DNA of 64,000 bases from Microvirga mediterraneensis (lineage in GTDB: Bacteria > Pseudomonadota > Alphaproteobacteria > Rhizobiales > Beijerinckiaceae), in NCBI RefSeq assembly GCF_013520865.1, contig NZ_JACDXJ010000001.1:3643501-3707500 (forward strand), read 5' to 3'. The notes beneath the pieces are model-generated. The model did not search any database, was not told the origin of the DNA, and was given only the letters and a program-made list of their open reading frames with translations. The translations under genes were made by a program, and so were the position numbers. Of the stretch, positions 57,610 through 64,000 are shown one piece after another. Every line of letters begins with the position of its first letter. Position 1 is the first letter of the stretch.

Positions 57610-59265
57610 ATGGCCATTCCCATGACTACCCTAACCCGTGCCCCAAACGGTGACTGGTTCGCCCGCAAGGGCATCCCGAAAGACATCCGAGTTGCCTATA
57701 AAGCTGCCTTCGGGGTCTCCCAGGAGGAGCGGTTCCGGCGTCCTGCGGCGATGTCTCAGGGCCGCGCCAAGCAGGAGTTGCGCGATTGGGACGCAACAAT
57801 CAGCAGCCGGATTGAGGCGCTGCGGGCAAAGACGAACGGCGAGGGGCAGTCCCTCACCCAGCGTCAGAGCATTGCCCTTGTGGGCGAATGGTACGCTTGG
57901 TTTATCCAGAAGCATCAAGAAAACCCCGGCCCTGCCCTCGGCTGGGATTTGAAAAGAGACGAGCTTGAAGGCGTCTACAGTAGGTTCGGGGTCTCGGACC
58001 AAGACCTAGAAGACCCGAATTGGGAACCGCCCCCGGTTGTGAAGAAGAGGCTCCACCAGACTCTTTCCTCCCTGGCCGAGGTGCCGAGCTTTCTGGCCGC
58101 AAAGAACATTGCCCTCAACGATGAGGCGTCCTCCCTTTTCCTCGACGCCCTACAGGGCGACTTCCTCAGCGCCCTCGCCACCTTGAGACGGCGCAGCGAG
58201 GGGGACTATCGACCCGACGAGCGCCCGAAGGTGTTCCCAGAGTTCGAGGTAAAGAAGGCGTCCGGGCTCACCGCTTGGGGCCTCTTTGAAGCCTGGGTGA
58301 AGGAGAAGAAGCCGCGTCCCCAGACTGTCGATAGGTGGAGGGCGGTGTTCCTGAACCTCCAGGGCCAGTTCAACGATAAGGACGCGAATGAGATTACCGA
58401 GGCCGAGGCCCGCCAATGGGCCAAGGGGTCGGTCACCGAGGAGAGGTCAGCGCAGACGGTTCAAGAGGTTTGGCTCAATGCGGCTAAGACCGTCTTCCGC
58501 TGGGGCAAGGAGACCAAGACCCTCGACCACAACCCCTTTGCAGAGGTGAAGATCACCGTTCCCAACAAGGTTCGGCTCCGGGAGACCAAGGCGTTCACCT
58601 CTCAGGAAATCCAGACGATCCTTGCTGCGACCCTGCAAGAGCCCCCGCCCCGCCTGTCGGCGCACTACCGGGCTACGCGCCGCTGGGTGCCTTGGATTTG
58701 TGCCTACTCGGGAGCCCGAGCCGGAGAGATTACACAGCTTCGGGGGACTGACGTGGTCAAGCGCGATGGAATTTGGGCAATCCGCCTCACACCCGAGGCC
58801 GGAACGATCAAGACGGGCGAGGCCCGTACTGTCCCGATCCATGAACATTTGATTGAACAGGGCTTTCTTGAGTTTGTGAAAGCCGCTGGCGACGGGCCCT
58901 TGTTCTACCACCCCTCAGCCCGCAGGAAGTCCCAAGCAGACGACCCGACTAAACCGGGACAATCCCAGGCAGTGAAGACCCGCAACCACCTTGCGGAGTG
59001 GGTCCGCGAGATTGGAGTAGATGACCCAGAACTCCGTCCTAATCACGCGTGGCGGCACACGTTTAAGCAAATTGCCGACCGCTGCGGGATCAGCGAGCGA
59101 GCATCTGACGCGATTACCGGTCATGCTCCAATCAACGAGGGACGAGCTTACGGCAAACCCACGTTGGCTGACATGGGAGAGGCTTTGAAGCGTTTCCCGA
59201 GGTACGACGTGCGGCCCACTAAGAAACTCGCGACTGCAAACGAAGGAGCGTTCGACGAGAAGTAG
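57610..59265 (+). CDS. Tyrosine-recombinase integrase
   Basis: The 551-residue integrase has an extended N-terminal arm/core-binding part and a C-terminal catalytic domain with SGARAGEI (Arg near 369), HAWRHTF (His/Arg near 479-482), GHAP (His) and GRAYGK (Tyr near 513). All catalytic residues are present, so it is probably active. It reads away from the adjacent tRNA-Leu, which is the expected orientation. Long length is typical of integrases of rhizobial genomic islands. Confidence 0.93.
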   Translation: MAIPMTTLTRAPNGDWFARKGIPKDIRVAYKAAFGVSQEERFRRPAAMSQGRAKQELRDWDATISSRIEALRAKTNGEGQSLTQRQSIALVGEWYAWFIQKHQENPGPALGWDLKRDELEGVYSRFGVSDQDLEDPNWEPPPVVKKRLHQTLSSLAEVPSFLAAKNIALNDEASSLFLDALQGDFLSALATLRRRSEGDYRPDERPKVFPEFEVKKASGLTAWGLFEAWVKEKKPRPQTVDRWRAVFLNLQGQFNDKDANEITEAEARQWAKGSVTEERSAQTVQEVWLNAAKTVFRWGKETKTLDHNPFAEVKITVPNKVRLRETKAFTSQEIQTILAATLQEPPPRLSAHYRATRRWVPWICAYSGARAGEITQLRGTDVVKRDGIWAIRLTPEAGTIKTGEARTVPIHEHLIEQGFLEFVKAAGDGPLFYHPSARRKSQADDPTKPGQSQAVKTRNHLAEWVREIGVDDPELRPNHAWRHTFKQIADRCGISERASDAITGHAPINEGRAYGKPTLADMGEALKRFPRYDVRPTKKLATANEGAFDEK

Positions 59266-59611
59266 GACCTGCCATGAAGGGCCAGAGTTCCGCCAGTCCC
59301 GCCTAGACCTCCACGGCTTCCGAGTTTGGTACGTCACCAAGGCCGAGCGGGCATATTAGCTGACCCACTTCATTGAGGCATTGTGGGGCTACAAGCGCAC
59401 GCCCTTTGGGCTCCACTCGGGGGGAATCTGAGGCGCGGCAACTCAGGGACATGGCGAGGATCGTAAAGCTGCTCACCGGGTGCAATTGCGCATGATGTAG
59501 CGGCTGCCGCCCTGCTCTAGGCATATGAACCTTCGACATATCTTAGGAGGCATTTCGGAAACATCGTGAAGGCGTTACAATAGCCAAGGTTTAAGCCAGG
59601 GAGCAGCATTG
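59266..59611. other. Gap after the integrase, no gene seen
   Basis: I find no open frame with a convincing ribosome site. Base composition falls toward the right end. A short minus-strand frame (59303-59539) lacks support. Confidence 0.4.
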
Positions 59612-60181
59612 ATGGCGGCAGTCATAGCAAGGAAAGTAGCTCTAACCTTCGTGCTTGCGCTAGCTTTGGCTTCGGCAGCGAGCGAAACCTGGGCCCAACG
59701 ATTACGAAAGCCATGTAATGCGGTGAGAACTCTCGCCGAGGTCGATTATGACCCAACCCTTGCCATTGGTATGGCTAGCAATAGAGACGCGGGCACTTGC
59801 GTGTTCTACGTATCACTGCCCCCTCCGGCGGGAACCAGCCCAGGATCAAAAGCGGCTGGAGCGTTCAAAGCGTTTCTTCGCTCCTATGATCCGAAGTCCG
59901 CAGCTCCCTCAGCAGAACTTACTCAACAACTAATCGAGGCACTTGTAGCCCCGCTTCGAGAGGAGCAATTTAGGACAAGTGATGGGCGGGAGTTGGAGAA
60001 CATCATAAGAGAAAAGGAGGCGAAAACGGTTGAAATCTGCGCAATAAAAGTCGCTACTTCAAAGATGCCCGTAGGACGGCAGGGAGAATTTATTTCCTGC
60101 GGTCTATCTCCTGAGGGGAGATTTGTTCTTGAAGCAAGCTATAAATCTGTAACCTTCGCCCTTCAGCTCCCAACAGTATGA
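59612..60181 (+). CDS. Secreted hypothetical protein of the integrated element
   Basis: The 189-residue protein starts at ATG 59612 with AGGGAG about nine bases upstream. The N-terminus is a signal peptide (ALTFVLALALASAASETWA, cleavage after ...TWA or WAQ). The mature region has three cysteines and no recognised domain. Codon use is less GC-rich than in the backbone genes, fitting horizontal origin. It is followed after 9 bases by the next hypothetical gene. Confidence 0.7.
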   Translation: MAAVIARKVALTFVLALALASAASETWAQRLRKPCNAVRTLAEVDYDPTLAIGMASNRDAGTCVFYVSLPPPAGTSPGSKAAGAFKAFLRSYDPKSAAPSAELTQQLIEALVAPLREEQFRTSDGRELENIIREKEAKTVEICAIKVATSKMPVGRQGEFISCGLSPEGRFVLEASYKSVTFALQLPTV

Positions 60182-60190
60182 GCCACGCCG

Positions 60191-60652
60191 ATGCCCGGCA
60201 TCTGGAGAAGACCGCGCGTTACGTGGAATGAGCTGAAATCATTTTGGCTTGTCACCGATACGCGATCGGCCATCGTAGGGTCAGTAGCAGGCTCAATAAT
60301 TACATTCATAGGCACAGCACTGTCCGCAAATCCGCCCAGGGAGGTATCAGTATTTACAAATGTAGACGGGTATGCTCAGCCAATGTACTCTCTTGTTGGC
60401 CCCCTCGAGGATGAGAAAGACAAAATTAAAGTCGTCTTTGACCCACCTAACTTAAAAGATATCTACGTTTGCGAATATTCTCACCTTGTCGGAACGTCTT
60501 CAAAAGAGATATTTTTCTCTTACATTAATAAATATTCTATGTGTTTTTCAATTAGTGAAAAGTCCCCATCTGAAGTCGTCGTTCGTCCCAACAAAAATTC
60601 GGGCTTCCTAACTAAGCGAGAAAATTCCTGGCTCTGCAAATGCGGCTCATAG
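60191..60652 (+). CDS. Membrane-anchored hypothetical protein of the integrated element
   Basis: The 153-residue protein has one hydrophobic helix at about residues 27-46 (SAIVGSVAGSIITFIGTALS) and a C-terminal domain with four cysteines (YVCEYSH, MCFSISEK, WLCKCGS). Composition is clearly more AT-rich than elsewhere in the window (many AAA, TTT, ATT). No family recognised. Ribosome site is weak, so the start may be off. Probably one operon with the preceding secreted protein. Confidence 0.65.
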   Translation: MPGIWRRPRVTWNELKSFWLVTDTRSAIVGSVAGSIITFIGTALSANPPREVSVFTNVDGYAQPMYSLVGPLEDEKDKIKVVFDPPNLKDIYVCEYSHLVGTSSKEIFFSYINKYSMCFSISEKSPSEVVVRPNKNSGFLTKRENSWLCKCGS

Positions 60653-61327
60653 AACCGCTAAAAAACGCCTCGGCCCGAGCAACACACCGTTCCCACTACC
60701 TGCAGGAGAATGCTTGAAGTTATTGCCCAAACCCGCGGTGGCAGCCCGGGGGGGGTTAGTTTCCGGATATTCTTGGGGCAAAAATCTTTCCGCCCAAATC
60801 TACGGAGCATCGAGGCCAATTCCCCCCGAGGGGTGGAGACGCTGGCCTCTTGGTTCCACGACATCAGCGGCGCAGACAGCCGCTCCCCTTCACGCCGACC
60901 CACCGTAGAGCCCCTTTCGCGGCCCGCGAGGCCGCAGTACCGGCGCACGATAATGCCCGCCGTGTTCGACTGTTGTGGGAGACTTGGCACCCGAGAAAGC
61001 AACGACCTTGGACAAAGAGAGACCCGAGAGAGCGTGGCTCAATCTCGGGCCGAGGTAGACCGTATCGGGAGGAAGTAGTGAACGGCCGCCCCCCTAACAA
61101 CTCACGTATGGGGATGTTCCATCGCTCTACACCGGTCCACTGTAGACGGCCACGGCCACTGCCACTGCCCTACCCGGCGCACCGCGACAGGCCTCCTTGA
61201 ACGCCCTATGTGGAAGCCCGTCAGCCTTGTCTGTTACCTTCACAACGAACCCTCACGACTGATTTGTATCTTGAGGAAACATTGGTCTTCAAGCGCAGCG
61301 TATGCGGGAGGTCGTGGTAAGGGCAAC
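60653..61327. other. 675-base stretch without a supportable gene
   Basis: Several overlapping frames are open on both strands (for example 60710-61078 plus and 60658-61002 minus), but none has a clear ribosome site, a recognisable domain or normal composition. It may hold decayed genes. Confidence 0.4.
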
Positions 61328-61969
61328 CTATGATTTCCGGCGCGATCCTTCGATGATCCGCAGTGCTTCTGCGACCTCATCAGGTGTTCTGACAGCGAAC
61401 CGGGTATAGCCGGGACGATCTAATTTGAGGTCCAACGAGGATGGCAGAAAGCGTTGAGGAACGCCTCTCACAGTGATCGAAAGCGACTGAACTCGTGGCT
61501 GCACAATGACATACCAGAAATTGTCTGGCGTATTCTTAAAATTCAGGCGCAGACCTTTCTCTAGGTCGCCAGGGTAGCGAGAACGTACCGCGCGAAGAAT
61601 TTGCTCAGCGGCCTCTTTCGCCTCTCCCATAAGCTCGCTGCGAACAAGGCTTAAAAACTCTTGGTCGCCCGGGCCATAAGTACCTGTGGCAGACTGTGAT
61701 CTGACTGCAGCCAATTTTGCGGCCGGGCTGTTGCTCAGAACAATGATGTCATCAGTTGTACCAAGGTTGAGAACCGTAGCTTGGCTTGCGTCGAACCGAA
61801 GGGATTTATCCGCCTCGTCAAATCTAAGGGCCTCAACAAGTAACACACTACGCGTACCCGCTGTGACCTTCGCCTGCCCTAACATTGTTAGAATGTGTGG
61901 CGGCGCGGAACCAGACCAGACATCTTTGCCAAGCGGCACTACCCCATCAATTAGCATCATCATTCCCAT
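61328..61969 (-). CDS. Hypothetical protein of the integrated element, coupled pair member 2
   Basis: The 213-residue protein starts at ATG 61969, with further ATGs at 61963 and later. The N-terminal ~100 residues have alternating strands (GTRSVLLVEALRF, TVLNLGTTDDIIVLSN). The C-terminal half, with DNFWYVIVQPRVQSLSITVRG and RPGYTRFAVRTPDEVAEAL, distantly recalls the DUF5655/transport-associated nuclease-like domains, but I would not call this. Its start overlaps the end of the upstream small gene by 10 bases, so they are expressed together. Confidence 0.65.
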   Translation of the reverse strand: MGMMMLIDGVVPLGKDVWSGSAPPHILTMLGQAKVTAGTRSVLLVEALRFDEADKSLRFDASQATVLNLGTTDDIIVLSNSPAAKLAAVRSQSATGTYGPGDQEFLSLVRSELMGEAKEAAEQILRAVRSRYPGDLEKGLRLNFKNTPDNFWYVIVQPRVQSLSITVRGVPQRFLPSSLDLKLDRPGYTRFAVRTPDEVAEALRIIEGSRRKS

Positions 61970-62160
61970 AAGAAATTCTCTCTGGCTTTTGCTCTAATCA
62001 GAGCAAACATCAGCGCAACGCCTCTGTCAATATTTTTGATGTTCCCAGCGTAGTCTTGGATGAGTTGGAGCAACGCCCTTAAGCTCGGCCCAAGTAACGC
62101 CCTCAATGAACCTATTCGTTCCAATTGAGCCTGCTCATGTGGATCGTTCCAGCTCTTCAC
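61960..62160 (-). CDS. Hypothetical small protein of the integrated element, coupled pair member 1
   Basis: A 66-residue helical protein if it starts at GTG 62160 (GGAA eight bases upstream). The open frame extends to 62466, but that part overlaps the resolvase gene on the other strand, so I prefer the shorter form. The sequence VKSWNDPHEQAQLERIGSLR... is basic and amphipathic, as in DNA-binding or antitoxin-like helpers. It overlaps the start of the next gene. Confidence 0.5.
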   Translation of the reverse strand: MKSWNDPHEQAQLERIGSLRALLGPSLRALLQLIQDYAGNIKNIDRGVALMFALIRAKARENFLWE

Positions 62161-62235
62161 CTCCGCCGTTCCAAAAGAATAACGTTTGACATTTGGAACG
62201 GGGTAGGCGAGTAAGTCTAAGACTTCATTGGAACG
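62117..62235. promoter_or_regulatory. Candidate resolvase (res) site
   Basis: Four copies of CGTTCCAA or its complement TTGGAACG (62117, 62167, 62193, 62228) lie upstream of the resolvase gene. Copies 2 and 3 form a 34-bp inverted pair, the size of one subsite. The perfect dyad AAGTC-TAA-GACTT lies at 62213-62225. Confidence 0.5.
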
Positions 62236-62247
62236 GAGACCCCCTTC

Positions 62248-62793
62248 ATGCTTATCGGATACGCCCGAACCTCGACCCTCGAACAGGAGGCCGGTCTTGA
62301 GGCTCAACTCCGCGACCTCCAGGCGCTCGGGTGTGAAAAGGTCTTCAAGGAACAGACCAGCTCCGTAGGCCGCCGTAAGGGCCTGGAGGAGACGATAGAG
62401 TTTGCCCGCGCAGGGGACACTTTGGTCGTTACGAAACTGGATCGCCTCGCCCGTTCCGTCCCTCACATGTGGGAAATCATTGGGAGGCTTCAGGCTAAGG
62501 GCGTGGCCCTGCGGATCGTAAACATGGGCATCGACACCAACACGCCTACCGGCAAGCTAATGCTCAATGTAATCGGGGGCGTGGCCGAGTTCGAGCGGGA
62601 GATGATGCTGGAGCGTCAGCGGGAGGGCATCGCCAAGGCCAAGGAGGAAGGCAAGTACAAGGGCAGAAAGCCCACCGCGCGGGCCAAGACGGACGACATC
62701 AAAGCCCTTCATGCGGAAGGGTTGAGCATGGGCGAGATTGCCAAGCGTCTCGGCATTGGCAAGGGCTCTGTCCACCGGGCCCTTACCAATTAA
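62248..62793 (+). CDS. Serine resolvase/invertase family recombinase
   Basis: The 181-residue small serine recombinase has the nucleophile in GYARTSTLEQ (Ser9), the conserved VTKLDRLARS and the E-helix region FEREMMLERQREGI. A C-terminal helix-turn-helix (MGEIAKRLGIGKGSVHRAL) binds DNA. It can resolve cointegrates or invert a segment. GGAG lies before ATG 62248. A candidate res site is directly upstream. Confidence 0.95.
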   Translation: MLIGYARTSTLEQEAGLEAQLRDLQALGCEKVFKEQTSSVGRRKGLEETIEFARAGDTLVVTKLDRLARSVPHMWEIIGRLQAKGVALRIVNMGIDTNTPTGKLMLNVIGGVAEFEREMMLERQREGIAKAKEEGKYKGRKPTARAKTDDIKALHAEGLSMGEIAKRLGIGKGSVHRALTN

Positions 62794-62835
62794 AGCCAAC
62801 AGTACCTTTGGTGCAGTCACTGCACCTGTGCAGCG

Positions 62836-62858
62836 GGGTCGCTTCGGCGGCCCTTTTT
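62836..62858 (+). terminator. Terminator after the resolvase gene
   Basis: GGGTCGC-TTCG-GCGGCCC stem with one G-T pair and TTTTT. Just before it is a perfect GGTGCAG-TCA-CTGCACC hairpin. The remaining gap to 63183 shows nothing else that I can support. Confidence 0.8.
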
Positions 62859-63183
62859 CATTTCGTTGCACCATCGGAGAGAAGGCAGTTGGCAGATTAT
62901 CTTGCACCTCTAACCAATGGGATCGGGAATTAACCCCCACCACTAGCCCGAGAAGGCGTGGAGCCAATTAGGTTCCACCTCTACTAGAAGAAGTGGCTCC
63001 CGCAGTTGCGCCGCGCTCGGAACCCCTACCCCATTCCTTGGGCCCCAACGAGTAGGCCCACGCCGCGCTTACTGGGAGGCCCGAAGACACAATGACCTCA
63101 GATCAAGGAAGGTCGTCTCTACCCTCGCTGCGGATGTCCTCACGTCCGTGTCCTCCTACCTGTTTTAACTCGGTAATATAGCA

Positions 63184-63540
63184 ATGACCACTCGCGCCCT
63201 TCGAGAGGCGAAGACCTCTATCGACAAGGATGGTCGTGGGATCATCTTGGTCCCGCTCGCCAACACAACAAAACATGCCAGGTTATTTATCGAGGATTGG
63301 CAACAGCTCCTCGCGGACGGCTTCAGTCCCAACCTCTGCTTCAACCTCGGCATGGTGAAAATCTCCGACTGGAGACGCCGCACTCCCCGCCTATCTCGCA
63401 TCCTCGTTAAAGCGGGACCGGGCTACATGGTTCGGCATCGAGACGGCGATCCGCTCAACTGTCGCCGTGACAACATCGTCCTTATCAAGACCCACAAGTT
63501 CACCCACAGAGCCCAACGAGGCTTCCCTCAATCATCCTAA
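63184..63540 (+). CDS. HNH-like protein of the integrated element
   Basis: The 118-residue protein contains VRHRDGDPLNCRRDNIVLI, which fits the HNH_3-type pattern H-x2-G-x2-LN-x-R-x2-N-L of homing-endonuclease-like proteins. The His and two Asn are kept; flanking metal-binding cysteines are not evident. Probably a nuclease or a degenerate one from a phage-like element. The start ATG 63184 has a weak ribosome site. Confidence 0.6.
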   Translation: MTTRALREAKTSIDKDGRGIILVPLANTTKHARLFIEDWQQLLADGFSPNLCFNLGMVKISDWRRRTPRLSRILVKAGPGYMVRHRDGDPLNCRRDNIVLIKTHKFTHRAQRGFPQSS

Positions 63541-63756
63541 TCTGACGTGCCGCAATCCAAACATCACCAACCCTCATCCTGATCGCTGGAGCTTGATGAA
63601 GGAGGTCTTCCCCAGCGTAATCCGGTGAGTTTCTTACACTTGAGAGGAACCGCTCCGTACTCATAGCCAACGCCTCACACCTTTACCCGCAGGGTGCTTG
63701 GTCTGGTCGAGTTAATTACTCAAGCTCACAACACCTCAAAAACCTCCCCTATCGCA

Positions 63757-63785
63757 CCCGTCGAGACCTCCTCGGCGGGTTTTAT
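63757..63785 (+). terminator. Rho-independent terminator
   Basis: CCCGTCGAG-ACCTC-CTCGGCGGG stem (one G-T pair) followed by TTTTAT, 216 bases after the HNH-like gene. Confidence 0.7.
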
Positions 63786-63804
63786 CATTTGAAGGCTCAC
63801 TCCC

Positions 63805-64000
63805 ATGCTTTACACAGTCGAAACTCTTGACCGCTCCACAGGCGTCCTCGCCCCTATCAATGGGGATTGGGTCACCGTCACCGAACTCGGCCACCGCTAC
63901 AATGTCGGCTCTCGAAAGGTTCGCGTGATCCTCCATCACATGGGTCTGCTTCAGAGAGAGGGAGAACGCTATCGCCTTTCCCATACGTTCGTCCGCAAGG
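63805..64000 (+). CDS. Partial gene with winged-helix-like start
   Basis: The reading frame from ATG 63805 runs off the right edge; 65 residues are visible (MLYTVETLDRSTGVLAP...). AAGG is nine bases upstream. The segment VTVTELGHRYNVGSRKVRVILHHMGLLQREG looks like a helix-turn-helix or wing, as in phage or plasmid regulators. Product unknown. Confidence 0.6.
   Translation, partial: MLYTVETLDRSTGVLAPINGDWVTVTELGHRYNVGSRKVRVILHHMGLLQREGERYRLSHTFVRK

Noticed and set aside
60710..61078. 122-residue + frame in the integrated element
   Set aside because: The purine run touches the ATG, the protein has no hydrophobic core pattern, and the opposite strand is equally open.
62161..62466. Upstream extension of the small coupled-pair gene
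   Set aside because: It overlaps the resolvase coding sequence on the other strand and lacks an ATG; GTG 62160 has a ribosome site.

Overview
The window reads as a chromosome segment of a GC-rich alphaproteobacterium of the order Hyphomicrobiales (Rhizobiales), most like Methylobacteriaceae such as Microvirga. The genus is an inference from gene content; no database was searched. Pointers are the N-terminus of the cell-cycle kinase CckA beside a FliO-like gene with a perfect CtrA box between them, a very large apolipoprotein-like coiled-coil protein resembling the rhizobial growth-pole-ring proteins, a DUF3126 gene near cysE, and linked nifU-like/yidD/thrS and folE/hisI genes.

Layout. 1-5.8 kb: cckA (cut by the left edge), fliO-like, dksA, and the ycjX-ycjF pair. 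5.9-13.7 kb: a secreted protein, a DHA2 drug exporter, a small membrane protein, a HerA-type ATPase broken by a one-base frameshift, a methyltransferase and an exporter-type ABC protein. 13.9-24 kb: an AbgB-like amidohydrolase, an acetyltransferase, SixA phosphatase plus MoxR ATPase, a transsulfuration-type PLP enzyme, a Kef-type antiporter, a CoxE-like VWA protein, a 42-residue secreted peptide in its own transcription unit, a universal stress protein and a [2Fe-2S] ferredoxin. 24.3-29.1 kb: the giant GPR-like gene. 29-36 kb: a flavin reductase, a nitroreductase, a YfhO-like membrane protein with a secreted partner, and a CBS-BON fusion. 36-49.5 kb: mostly housekeeping genes (thrS, yidD, nifU-like, folE, hisI, cysE, gamma-carbonic anhydrase, enoyl-CoA hydratase) with a transporter, a patatin lipase, a rhomboid protease, a LapG-like peptidase and a RelE/Phd toxin-antitoxin pair.

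49.5-57.5 kb is more accessory. It holds a 115-bp palindrome, a strongly structured leader region ahead of a small membrane protein, two large RTX proteins of the type I secretion class, and short metal-binding proteins next to an FAD monooxygenase. At 57.4 kb a tRNA-Leu(UAA) is followed at once by a tyrosine integrase. From there to the right edge the DNA looks like an integrated element: lower GC in places, hypothetical genes, a serine resolvase with a candidate res site, an HNH-like protein and a partial winged-helix-like gene. The far end of the element is outside the window.

Common threads: CtrA-type boxes (TTAA-N7-TTAA) lie ahead of fliO-like and of the LapG-like peptidase, with a near match ahead of the GPR-like gene, so part of the window may belong to the CckA-CtrA regulon. 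A composite palindromic intergenic repeat occurs in at least three well-kept copies. No CRISPR array or rRNA gene was seen.
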